64,000 nucleotides of DNA from Rhodobiaceae bacterium (lineage in GTDB: Bacteria; Pseudomonadota; Alphaproteobacteria; Rhizobiales; Tepidamorphaceae), in the NCBI GenBank assembly GCA_020637855.1, contig JACKJR010000005.1, positions 62,001 through 126,000 of the forward strand. Direction: 5' to 3'. A program made the position numbers and the translations under genes. Each line of letters starts with the position of its first letter. Position 1 is the first letter of the stretch. This document shows positions 25,305 through 34,051 of the stretch, piece after piece. The notes under the pieces are model-generated. The model ran no database searches and was not told the origin of the DNA. It saw only the letters and a program-made list of their open reading frames with translations.

Positions 25305-26969
25305 CTAATCGGCTTTGGTTCCACCTGCTTTGCGTCGAGGCAAGAGGCGGGTGAGGTTGCTCAGCGTATCGGCCTCGCGCGATGGCTTGTCCCAGCGGAT
25401 GCGCGCGATGCGGGGAAATCGCATGGCGATGCCGGACTTGTGGCGGGTGGACGAGTTCAAACCTTCGAAGGCGATTTCCAGGACGAGCCCTGTTTCGGCA
25501 TCTGCCCGTACCGCCCGCACCGGCCCGAAGCGGTCGACGGTGTTGTCGCGCACAAACTTGTCGAGGCGATTCAATTCCTCGTCGGTGAAACCGGAATAGG
25601 CTTTGCCGACGGGAACCAGCTCCGGTCCCCCTTCGCCCTTACGCCAGACACCGAACGTGTAGTCGGAATAGAGCGAAGAGCGCTTGCCGTGCCCGCGCTG
25701 GGCATACATCAGCACCGCATCGACATTGAACGGATCGCGCTTCCACTTGAACCACGGTCCTTTGGGCCGGCCTGCTTCGTAGATGCTGTCGTTACGCTTC
25801 AGCATCACACCTTCCACCGCGTCGGCGTCGTGAGCGGCACCGGCGCAGATCGGATCGGCGCGCGCTGTAGCAAGCTCGTCCCAGGTGTCGAACGGGACAT
25901 TCGGCGACAGGTCGACCCTGTCGCTTTCGATTGTATCGATGAAAAGTTCGAGTCGCTTGCGGCGCTCCGCGAAGGGCAGGGGGCGCAGGTCCTCACCACC
26001 GGCCACCAGCAGATCGTAGGCTCGGATGTGGGCAGGAAACTCAACCAGCATCTTGCGCGTCACGCTCTTGCGGTTGAGCCGCTGTTGCAGCGAATTGAAT
26101 GGCTGCACCGCGCGGTCACGCATCACGAGCAACTCGCCATCGATGGCGCCATCAAAATCGAGCGCCTCGAGGATATCCGGGAAGGCGCCGGAAATGTCAT
26201 CTCCGGTGCGCGAATAAAGCCGGCGTATCGGGCGGCCCTGCTTGTCGCTCGCGCCGACAGCCTGAACCCGGATGCCGTCCCATTTCCATTCGGCTGCGAA
26301 GTCGTTTGCGTCGAGGGCTTCAAGATCGGTATCGCCGAGCGGCTGCGCCAGCATCACCGGACGGAACGGCGCCGGATCGTCGTTTGCCGGTCGCGGTCCT
26401 GTTCCGAGTGCCCAGGCGAACAGCGCCTCGTAGGGCGGCTTCTGGCCATGCCAGATTTCCTCGATGTCACTCAGCGGAACATCGCTCAAGCCTGCCAGCG
26501 CGATCTTGGCGAGCCGCGCCGACACACCGATGCGCAAGCCCCCGGTTATGAGTTTGAGAAAGGCCCAGCGTCCGGTTTCGTCGAGCCGGTCGAGCATGCC
26601 GGCAACGATGGCGGGGAGCGTGGCTCGGGTTGCGCCATCCAGCAATGCTACCACGTCACTCAGCGCGGGAGCGGGATCATTGGCGCTTGCGTGTTCAGGC
26701 ACGGGCCAGATCAGCGACACGGTTTCCGACAGGTCGCCGACATAATCGTAGGAGAGGCGGAACAGCAATGGATCGACACGCTCTTCCACCAGCGCACGCA
26801 CCAGCCCAGGTTTGGCGTATCGAAAGTCGAGCGAGCCGGTCAGCGCGGCGAGTGCATAGCCGCGGTCCGGGTCCGGTGTTTCGCGAAAGTAAGCCTGCAT
26901 CAGCCGCAGCTTGCCGTTCTTCTGCGGTGTCAGGATCAGGCGTTCGATGAGGTTGGCGAAAGCGCGCAT
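25305..26969 (-). CDS. ATP-dependent DNA ligase (Lhr/exonuclease-associated type)
   Basis: A ligase of about 554 residues. An N-terminal DNA-binding domain precedes the adenylation motif EWKWDGIRVQ, whose lysine (near residue 226) takes AMP, followed by RLYSRTGDDISG and DGELLV. The C-terminus is an OB-fold region. It matches the ligase of the ligase-exonuclease-helicase-phosphoesterase cluster (PP_1105 type). The start is the ATG at 26967-26969 (MRAFANLIERL), which fits the family; a frame-extending ATG at 26999 is less likely. It is transcribed divergently from a DUF938 methyltransferase with about 41 bases between them. Confidence 0.9.
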   Translation of the reverse strand: MRAFANLIERLILTPQKNGKLRLMQAYFRETPDPDRGYALAALTGSLDFRYAKPGLVRALVEERVDPLLFRLSYDYVGDLSETVSLIWPVPEHASANDPAPALSDVVALLDGATRATLPAIVAGMLDRLDETGRWAFLKLITGGLRIGVSARLAKIALAGLSDVPLSDIEEIWHGQKPPYEALFAWALGTGPRPANDDPAPFRPVMLAQPLGDTDLEALDANDFAAEWKWDGIRVQAVGASDKQGRPIRRLYSRTGDDISGAFPDILEALDFDGAIDGELLVMRDRAVQPFNSLQQRLNRKSVTRKMLVEFPAHIRAYDLLVAGGEDLRPLPFAERRKRLELFIDTIESDRVDLSPNVPFDTWDELATARADPICAGAAHDADAVEGVMLKRNDSIYEAGRPKGPWFKWKRDPFNVDAVLMYAQRGHGKRSSLYSDYTFGVWRKGEGGPELVPVGKAYSGFTDEELNRLDKFVRDNTVDRFGPVRAVRADAETGLVLEIAFEGLNSSTRHKSGIAMRFPRIARIRWDKPSREADTLSNLTRLLPRRKAGGTKAD

Positions 26970-27010
26970 TAACTTGCAGTCCGCAGGTTCGCCTGCCATT
27001 GAGTTGGGCC

Positions 27011-27694
27011 ATGACAGCTAGCGACAACAGCCCGAAGCCCTTCATCCTGCGCGAGGCCGCAGGCGATGGCGCGCGTCTGAACGCACCGGCGGCGGAACGC
27101 AACCAGCAGCCGATCATCGAAACCCTGTCGCGTGCGTTGAACGATGCTGGCCTCTCCGGCAGACAATTGCTGGCGCTGGAGATCGCCAGTGGCACCGGGC
27201 AGCATGTTGCCGCTTTCGCAAAAGCTTATCCCGATATTCACTGGCAGCCGTCCGACGGTGATGGGCAGGCGCTCGCCAGCATCGCTGCCTGGCGCAATCA
27301 TGCGAAAACGGACAACATCGCCGAGCCGATCCACCTTGATTTGCTTGCCCCCCGATGGACGCAGATCATCGAAGCGCCGCTCGGGCTCATTTTCGCGTCC
27401 AACCTGCTGCACATCTCGCCTTGGGAAGTGACGCAGTCGTTTCTCGCAGGCGCTAAGACGCTGCTTGCTCCTGCCGGGATTGCCTTCGTCTACGGGTGTT
27501 TCAAGCGCGATGGCGATTGGGTGTCGGACAGCAACCGTGCCTTCGATGAAAGCCTCAAAAGCCGCGATGCGCGCTGGGGGTTGCGTGACACGGCGGACGT
27601 CGCCGCCGAGGCTGCTCATCGTGGCCTTGCCGTCCGCGAGATTGTCGCCATGCCGGCCAACAACACGGCGATGATTTTCGCGCATCAGGGTTGA
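27011..27694 (+). CDS. DUF938 family SAM-dependent methyltransferase
   Basis: A 227-residue protein with the class I methyltransferase core EIASGTGQHVAAFAKAYPDIHWQPSDGD (glycine-rich loop and acidic second strand) and FASNLLHISPWEVT. It belongs to DUF938, whose substrates are not known. The ATG at 27011 is preferred to a TTG at 26999. It sits inside the DNA-repair cluster, pointing the opposite way to the ligase and exonuclease genes, and ends 5 bases before the exonuclease stop. Confidence 0.85.
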   Translation: MTASDNSPKPFILREAAGDGARLNAPAAERNQQPIIETLSRALNDAGLSGRQLLALEIASGTGQHVAAFAKAYPDIHWQPSDGDGQALASIAAWRNHAKTDNIAEPIHLDLLAPRWTQIIEAPLGLIFASNLLHISPWEVTQSFLAGAKTLLAPAGIAFVYGCFKRDGDWVSDSNRAFDESLKSRDARWGLRDTADVAAEAAHRGLAVREIVAMPANNTAMIFAHQG

Positions 27695-27699
27695 GGTCA

Positions 27700-28725
27700 T
27701 CAGTCGCCCTCGTCCTCATAGCCGACCAGCGCCAGTGGCTTGGCCGCGTAGCCGTTCAGTTCCGCCCAGCGTGCAAGCGCATCGTCGCGTCCGTGGGTAA
27801 TCCAGACCTCCCGCGGATCGACCTCGCGGATCGTGGCGGTCAGTTCGTTCCAGTCGGCATGGTCGGAAATCACCAGCGGCAGTTCGATGCCGCGCTGCTT
27901 TGCCCTTTGACGAATCCGCATCCAGCCTGACGCGAAGCCCTCGAGAGGATCGGCGAAGCGCCGCGCCCAGTTTTCCGAGAACGCCGATGGCGGACCGACG
28001 ACGATCTTTCCGGCGAAATCGTTCTTCGCCTCGCGCGCCTTGCCGTTGACGGTTGCGGGGCGGAGTTCGCCTAAGCTCACACCATTCGCCTCGTAGAGAT
28101 CGCACAGCGCTTTCAGCGCGCCGTGGATGAAGACCGGTTCGTCGTAACCGGTGTCGCGGATCAGCTTGATGACCCGCTGCGCCTTGCCGAGCGAATAGGC
28201 GCCGACGAGATGGGTGCGTTCGGGAAACCGCTGCAGCGAGGTCATCAGTTTGGCGATCTCGTCTGCCGCCGGTGGGTGTCTGAACACAGGAAGCGCGAAG
28301 GTCGCCTCGGTGACGAAGACATCCGCCTTCACCGTCTCGAATCCGGTGCAGGTCGGATCGGCGCTGCGCTTGTAGTCGCCGGAAACGACGATGCGCAGGC
28401 CCTTCCATTCGATGACGACTTGCGCCGAGCCGAGGACATGCCCGGCAGGCACTAGCGTCACGTCAACGCCATTGATCGAGATGCATTCGCCATACGCGAT
28501 CGCTTGGCGTTCTTGCGCGTGCCCGGCACCCATGCGGGACGCCATGATGGCGAGCGTTTCCGGCGTCGCCAGCGCTCGTCGGTGGCCGGGGCGGGCATGG
28601 TCGGAATGCCCGTGCGTGATCACCGCGCGTTCGACCCCGCGCACCGGATCGACGAAGAAATCCCCGGGCGGACAGTAAAGTCCGGCGGGTGTGGGACGTA
28701 AGAGGTCGGCGGGGCGGATCGGCAT
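27700..28725 (-). CDS. Ligase-associated DNA exonuclease (SNM1/beta-CASP type)
   Basis: A 341-residue metallo-beta-lactamase fold protein. It carries the metal motif THGHSDHARPGH near residue 40, LVPAGHVLGSAQ, SGDYKRSAD and a C-terminal ISDHADW segment, as in SNM1/beta-CASP nucleases. In this cluster the family is known as the ligase-associated exonuclease. It probably trims DNA ends before ligation. The gene starts 86 bases from the divergent helicase gene and converges on the DUF938 gene. Confidence 0.9.
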   Translation of the reverse strand: MPIRPADLLRPTPAGLYCPPGDFFVDPVRGVERAVITHGHSDHARPGHRRALATPETLAIMASRMGAGHAQERQAIAYGECISINGVDVTLVPAGHVLGSAQVVIEWKGLRIVVSGDYKRSADPTCTGFETVKADVFVTEATFALPVFRHPPAADEIAKLMTSLQRFPERTHLVGAYSLGKAQRVIKLIRDTGYDEPVFIHGALKALCDLYEANGVSLGELRPATVNGKAREAKNDFAGKIVVGPPSAFSENWARRFADPLEGFASGWMRIRQRAKQRGIELPLVISDHADWNELTATIREVDPREVWITHGRDDALARWAELNGYAAKPLALVGYEDEGD

Positions 28726-28811
28726 GGCACATCGAAGATAGGAGCAGGTCAGCGCGAAGGCGAGAGCCGGGGGCTTTGCTTCGGATGTGAACTTGCTCTA
28801 GCTCTCAACGG

Positions 28812-31400
28812 GTGAACACCGAAGCCGCCCCCGTTTCGCCCGATCTGCCGCCGGTCTTCGCGGACTGGTTTTCCGCGCGTGGATGGGCTCCACGACGTCA
28901 CCAGCTCGACCTGCTGGCTGCGCGGGAGAAGGGTGCATCGGTCTTGCTCATTGCGCCGACCGGCGCGGGCAAGACGCTGGCCGGCTTCCTGCCGAGCCTG
29001 ATCGAAATTCACACGCGGGGTTACAAACCTGCAACCGAGCGTCCTGAAAGCCCGCTGCGCGAACTGATGGCAGCCGGCGACACCAGGGCCGCGCTGGAGG
29101 CAATGCGCGAGGCAAGAAAGCGCCCCTCGCGGCTGCACACGCTCTATGTCTCGCCCTTGAAAGCGCTTGCCGTCGACATTGCCCGCAACCTTGAAACGCC
29201 GATCGCAGAGATGGGTCTGGACATCCGCGTCGAAACGCGCACCGGCGATACGGCAAGCGCCAGGCGCCAGCGGCAGAAATCCGATCCTCCCGACATCCTG
29301 CTGACGACGCCGGAGCAGATCGCCCTGCTGATCGCCAGCAAGGAGGCTGAGGAACTTTTCGCCTCGCTGAAGACGGTCGTGCTTGATGAATTGCATGCGC
29401 TGGTGACGTCGAAGCGCGGCGACCTGCTGGCGCTCGGACTGGCGCGTTTGCGCGCGCTCAGCAGCAATCTGCGCACGGTCGGCCTGTCGGCTACCGTCGC
29501 CGATCCTGACGCGCTGCGCCGCTATCTCGTGCCGCAGCCACGGGAAGGCGAGGTGCTGGCCGATCTCGTTATGGCCGACCCCGGCGCGAAGCCGGATGTA
29601 TCGATCCTCGCCAGCGATGAGCGCGTGCCGTGGTCGGGTCACACTACGCGATACGCGATTCCAGACATCTACCGGCTGATCAGCGAGAACAACCTGACCC
29701 TCGTCTTCGTCAACACCCGCAGCCAGGCTGAAATGACGTTTCAGGAACTCTGGGCGGTAAATGATGACGCTTTGCCGATCGCCCTGCATCACGGTTCGCT
29801 CGATGTCGGTCAGCGCCGTAAGGTCGAGGCCGCCATGGCTGTGGGGTCCCTGCGCGCGGTGGTCTGCACATCGACGCTCGACCTCGGTATTGACTGGGGC
29901 GACGTCGATCAGGTCATCCATGTCGGTGCGCCGAAAGGCGCGAGCCGGCTGGCACAGCGTATCGGCCGCGCCAACCATCGGATCAACGAGCCGTCGCGCG
30001 CCGTGCTGGTACCGTCGAACCGCTTCGAGGTGATGGAGTGCCGCGCGGCGGTCGCAGCACTTGCCGAAGGCGCGCAGGACACCCCGCCGCTGATGCCAGG
30101 CAGCCTCGACGTTCTGTGCCAGCATATCCTTGGTTGCGCCGTCGGCGCGCCCTTCGACGCAGACGATCTGTTCTGCGAGGTGGCGTCCGCAGCTCCTTAT
30201 GCCCATCTGAACCGGGAGACATTCGATCGCGCGCTCGAATTCGTCGCCACCGGCGGCTACGCGCTGCGCGCCTACGAGCGCCACGCCCGCATCAGGAAAC
30301 GCAACGACGGCAAGTGGCGCGTCGCCAATCCTCGCGTTGCCCAGACCTACCGGCTCAATGTCGGCACCATCGTCGAGGAGGCGATGCTGAAGGTCCGCCT
30401 CGTCAAGGCGGGGTCCAGGACGCCGCGCGGCGGCATGTGGCTTGGCGAGATCGAGGAATGGTTCGTCAGCCAGATGGAGCCCGGCGATACTTTCATCTTC
30501 GCTGGTCACGTGCTGAGCCTCGTCGGCATCCGCGAAACCGAGGTCTATGTTTCCAAGACCGTGTCGCGCGACCCCAAGATTCCCTCCTACATGGGCGGCA
30601 AGTTCCCGCTCTCGACCTACCTTGCAGAACGTGTGCGCGACATGGTCGCAGAGCCGAAGCAGTGGAAGCTGATGGGGGCGCAGGTGGCCGAATGGCTGCG
30701 GCTTCAATCGCTGCGCTCGGTCAATCCGGGCCGCGATCAGCTGCTGGTGGAAACCTTTCCGCGCGCTGGCCGGCATTACCTTGTCTGCTACCCCTTCGAC
30801 GGCAGGCTGTGCCACCAGACGTTGGGCATGCTGCTCACCCGGCGGCTGGAGCGTATGGGCGCGCGGCCCATGGGGTTCGTCGCCAGCGAATACGCGCTCG
30901 CCGTCTGGGGGCTTGGCGATCTCTCGCTGCTGATTGATACGGGAAGGTTGTCGCTGGCGGACCTGTTCGACGAGGATATGCTGGGCGACGACCTGGAAGC
31001 CTGGCTGGATGAATCCTCGCTGTTCAAGCGCACGTTCCGCACCTGCGCCACGATAGCCGGATTGATCGAGCGCCGACATCCCGGCAAGGAGAAGACCGGC
31101 CGGCAGATGACGGTTTCCTCCGATCTCATCTACGACGTGCTGCGGACTCATGAGCCGAACCACATCCTGATGCAGGCGACCCGCAACGATGCCCGCACCG
31201 GGCAATTGGACATCGGCCGTCTCGGTGCCATGCTGTCGCGCACCAGGGGCCGAATCGTCCATAAGGCACTTGACCGCGTTTCGCCGCTGGCGGTGCCGGT
31301 GCTGCTCGACATCGGGCGCGAGTTCATCGCAGGCGAAGCCAACGAGGAACTGCTCGCCGAGGCTGCCGACGACCTGATCCGCGAAGCCATGGAGACTTGA
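28812..31400 (+). CDS. lhr: Lhr-type ligase-associated DEXH box helicase
   Basis: An 862-residue superfamily 2 helicase. Walker A is APTGAGKTLAGF near residue 55, the DEXH motif is VVLDELHALV, motif III is GLSATV, and motif VI is QRIGRANHR. The C-terminal part is the Lhr-core winged-helix and beta-barrel region. Members of this group unwind DNA or RNA-DNA hybrids in damage repair. The GTG at 28812 is the start. The stop codon overlaps the first possible start of the following phosphoesterase gene. Confidence 0.93.
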   Translation: MNTEAAPVSPDLPPVFADWFSARGWAPRRHQLDLLAAREKGASVLLIAPTGAGKTLAGFLPSLIEIHTRGYKPATERPESPLRELMAAGDTRAALEAMREARKRPSRLHTLYVSPLKALAVDIARNLETPIAEMGLDIRVETRTGDTASARRQRQKSDPPDILLTTPEQIALLIASKEAEELFASLKTVVLDELHALVTSKRGDLLALGLARLRALSSNLRTVGLSATVADPDALRRYLVPQPREGEVLADLVMADPGAKPDVSILASDERVPWSGHTTRYAIPDIYRLISENNLTLVFVNTRSQAEMTFQELWAVNDDALPIALHHGSLDVGQRRKVEAAMAVGSLRAVVCTSTLDLGIDWGDVDQVIHVGAPKGASRLAQRIGRANHRINEPSRAVLVPSNRFEVMECRAAVAALAEGAQDTPPLMPGSLDVLCQHILGCAVGAPFDADDLFCEVASAAPYAHLNRETFDRALEFVATGGYALRAYERHARIRKRNDGKWRVANPRVAQTYRLNVGTIVEEAMLKVRLVKAGSRTPRGGMWLGEIEEWFVSQMEPGDTFIFAGHVLSLVGIRETEVYVSKTVSRDPKIPSYMGGKFPLSTYLAERVRDMVAEPKQWKLMGAQVAEWLRLQSLRSVNPGRDQLLVETFPRAGRHYLVCYPFDGRLCHQTLGMLLTRRLERMGARPMGFVASEYALAVWGLGDLSLLIDTGRLSLADLFDEDMLGDDLEAWLDESSLFKRTFRTCATIAGLIERRHPGKEKTGRQMTVSSDLIYDVLRTHEPNHILMQATRNDARTGQLDIGRLGAMLSRTRGRIVHKALDRVSPLAVPVLLDIGREFIAGEANEELLAEAADDLIREAMET

Positions 31401-31405
31401 ATATC

Positions 31406-32134
31406 GTGACGCTTGCCGCCGCCCGGAAAAGTCAGGAGCAAGATCCAGCCGCGACCGGCATGCTCGACCTGCGCGGCGAGGCCTTGCAGGTCGATCCTTC
31501 CGGCGTTGTCTGGTGGCCGGACGAGCGCCTGCTGATCGTCGCCGACCTGCATCTTGAGAAGGGCGCATCGCTCGCCTCGCGCGGTGCGCTGATCCCGCCC
31601 TATGACACGGCGGCGACGCTGGCGCGGCTCGGCGAAGCGATCTTGCGGCTGCGCCCCGCCCGCGTCATCGCTCTGGGCGACAGCTTCCATGACGAGAAGG
31701 TCAGCACCACGCTGCCGGAAGGTTTGCGCCAGCAGTTGCGCGGCCTGATGGCGGGAACCGAGTGGGTCTGGATTGCCGGTAATCACGATCCTCTGCCGCC
31801 TGCGGACATTGGCGGCGACTTCACGGCCGAACTCGGCTTGGGCCCGCTGCTGCTCCGCCATGAGCCGCAGCCCGGTCGCGCGCGCGGCGAAGTGTCCGGG
31901 CATCTGCACCCGGCAGCAAGCGTCACGGTGCGCGGGCGCTCGTTGCGCCGGCGTTGCGCGGCCTGTGACGGGGAGAGGATGATCCTGCCCGCTTTCGGTG
32001 CCTACACCGGCGGTCTCAATTTGCGCGACGATGCGTTTCGCGGCTTGTTCGACCCGGCAAGGCTCAATGCCTACATGCTCGGCGCACGCACGATCCATCG
32101 CGTTTCCGGACGTCGGATCGGGTACACGGGATAG
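31406..32134 (+). CDS. pdeM: Ligase-associated metallophosphoesterase PdeM
   Basis: A calcineurin-type phosphoesterase of about 242 residues. It shows the metal motifs ADLHLEKG, ALGDSFHDE, AGNHDP and SGHLHP in order, so all binding residues are present. The family is known as the ligase-associated endonuclease or phosphoesterase and completes the four-gene repair set. The start is either the GTG at 31406 (chosen; GGAG 11 bases before) or the TTG at 31397 that overlaps the helicase stop. Confidence 0.88.
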   Translation: MTLAAARKSQEQDPAATGMLDLRGEALQVDPSGVVWWPDERLLIVADLHLEKGASLASRGALIPPYDTAATLARLGEAILRLRPARVIALGDSFHDEKVSTTLPEGLRQQLRGLMAGTEWVWIAGNHDPLPPADIGGDFTAELGLGPLLLRHEPQPGRARGEVSGHLHPAASVTVRGRSLRRRCAACDGERMILPAFGAYTGGLNLRDDAFRGLFDPARLNAYMLGARTIHRVSGRRIGYTG

Positions 32135-32138
32135 GAAA

Positions 32139-32924
32139 TCACGATTGCCGGAACAGCAGGCCGGCAAGCCACCCAAGCGCAATGGCGATTGCCACCGCCG
32201 CACCGCCATAAACAAGCGGCTGGTCTTGCGAGGCTTCGTACACAAAGGCCTCGAAGCCTGTCTTGCGGACACCGAAATTCAGGGCCTCGCGCGCAAGAAG
32301 CGCGCCGTCGCGAAACAGGTAGAGCTCGATCCGGTAAGGCCCGGTCCGGATGTTGGATGGCAGGCGGATGCGGGTCGAGAAAATGTGCTCGTTTAGAAAG
32401 CTGACACCTGACGGAGCCTCGCTGAACAACCCGTTTGCAAGCCTGAGCCGGATCAGGGCGGTAGAGAAAACCAGCCGCTCGGCTTCCATGATTGGCTGGG
32501 CAGGCTGAAACCCGAGATTGGTCAGGCCGATCTCGTAGCGCTGCAGAACGCTTTCATCGGCAACCAGCGAAAGGGAGCGGTTGGACTGAACCGAATAATA
32601 GGTCGGGATGCCGCGAAACCGGATCGCGTCCCGGTTGAGCCAGATACCTGAGAACTTCTGCTTGCGCCTGACGACCGGCCATTCGTTGGGACCGCGCACG
32701 ACCGAAACGAGATCGTATGTTCCAGATCTTCCCACAGTTGCGGCATCGCGTTCGATTGCTCCGAACAGCGTCAGCGCCGTGCCTGTGAAGTTGGAACGGA
32801 TGAATACGGTTTCCTGCGACAGGGCGGCTACGAGTTTTTCGGCCTGAGATGGCTTTATTCCTGCAGCCAGGCCGGCAGCGGCAATGAAAAGAAATGCCAG
32901 AAATCTCGCGCCGGGCATCGTCAT
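32139..32924 (-). CDS. TIGR02186 family membrane-anchored protein
   Basis: A 261-residue protein. It has a signal peptide (residues 8-28), an extracytoplasmic domain that starts EKLVAALSQETVFIRSNFTGT, and a C-terminal membrane segment (about residues 236-257). This pattern is that of TIGR02186, usually found beside a TauE/SafE permease, as here. Its first codon overlaps the permease stop by 4 bases (ATGA type), so they are translationally coupled. Function unknown, probably related to sulfur compound export. Confidence 0.82.
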   Translation of the reverse strand: MTMPGARFLAFLFIAAAGLAAGIKPSQAEKLVAALSQETVFIRSNFTGTALTLFGAIERDAATVGRSGTYDLVSVVRGPNEWPVVRRKQKFSGIWLNRDAIRFRGIPTYYSVQSNRSLSLVADESVLQRYEIGLTNLGFQPAQPIMEAERLVFSTALIRLRLANGLFSEAPSGVSFLNEHIFSTRIRLPSNIRTGPYRIELYLFRDGALLAREALNFGVRKTGFEAFVYEASQDQPLVYGGAAVAIAIALGWLAGLLFRQS

Positions 32925-33853
32925 GCGATCATCTTTCCGGCAAGCGCGGTGATCGAGAAGGCTTCGTCAGGCGTCGTCACGAGCCGCATGATCAGGCGCG
33001 CGCAGACCGCCAGAACGAGCAGCGCCAGCAAGGCACGTAACTCATCGGCCTTGAGCTTTTGCGCTGCCTGCACGCCGATTTGCGCGCCAAGCACGCTTGC
33101 GATCATGAGCAGCGCGGCCAGAACGACGTCGACCGTTCCGTTCATGATCGCCTGCATCATGGTGGTGAAGGCGGCGACAAAAACGATCTGGAACAGCGAG
33201 GTTCCGATAACGACATTGGTCGGCACCCGCAGCAGATAGATCATCGCCGGCACCATGATGAAGCCGCCGCCGACGCCCATGATCGCGGATAACAGGCCGA
33301 CGGCACCGCCAAGCCCCATCACCGGGAATATGCTGATGTAGAGCTTGGAGCGCTTGAACCGCATCTTGACGGGCAGGCGTTCGGCCCATGAGTGCGCGCC
33401 CGGCCGGCGCAGGGAGAGCGGGCGCCCGTGCCGGCGCTTGATGATCGCCCGTACGCTCTCGAACATCATCAGCGAGCCGATGACGCCGAGAAACGCCACA
33501 TAGAACAGGGCAATCACCGTATCGAGGTAACCCAGCTGGCGAAGGATGCGGAAGGCATAGACACCGATGGCAGCACCGATGATGCCGCCTGCAAGGAGAA
33601 CCAGGCCGAGATCGCGGTCGACTGCATTGCGCCGCCAGTGGGCCAGCATGCCTGAAACCGATGAGGCAATGACCTGATTGGCACCCGTTGCAACGGCGAC
33701 TGCGGGTGAAATGCCCGAGAAGATCAGTAGCGGCGTGATCAGGAACCCGCCGCCAATGCCGAACATGCCCGCAAGGATGCCGACAGCCGCACCCATCCCG
33801 AAGATCGCCAATGCGTTGACGGTGATCTCGGCGATCGGCAGATAGACTTCCAT
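32921..33853 (-). CDS. TauE/SafE (TSUP) family sulfite exporter-like permease
   Basis: A 310-residue membrane protein with eight or so hydrophobic segments and the family repeats GMAAAVGILAGMFGIGGGFLITP-like near residue 20-45 and GLLSAIMGVGGGFIMVPAMIYLL later. TSUP proteins move sulfite, sulfoacetate or related anions. It precedes and overlaps a TIGR02186 gene, its usual partner. The 198 bases upstream (33854-34051) hold no gene that I can support. Confidence 0.88.
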   Translation of the reverse strand: MEVYLPIAEITVNALAIFGMGAAVGILAGMFGIGGGFLITPLLIFSGISPAVAVATGANQVIASSVSGMLAHWRRNAVDRDLGLVLLAGGIIGAAIGVYAFRILRQLGYLDTVIALFYVAFLGVIGSLMMFESVRAIIKRRHGRPLSLRRPGAHSWAERLPVKMRFKRSKLYISIFPVMGLGGAVGLLSAIMGVGGGFIMVPAMIYLLRVPTNVVIGTSLFQIVFVAAFTTMMQAIMNGTVDVVLAALLMIASVLGAQIGVQAAQKLKADELRALLALLVLAVCARLIMRLVTTPDEAFSITALAGKMIA

Positions 33854-34051
33854 CGAACTCGTCTGTGTTCGCGTGCGGCCCTGTCGCGCAAACCAATTCG
33901 GCCCGAATAATCAGCCAGCTTCAGCCTGCACACTTGGCATACCGATAAACGCCTGTTTGCGCTGCGGTTCAAGGGCTGCCGCGAAATAGCGCACCGGCGT
34001 GATGCTATGAACACGCCGGTGTGGCTGTGAAGACACCGTTTTCGGCAAATA

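Noticed and set aside
28749..31568. 939-codon open frame antisense to the Lhr helicase
   Set aside because: The plus-strand helicase has all motifs; the antisense frame has no recognisable domain.
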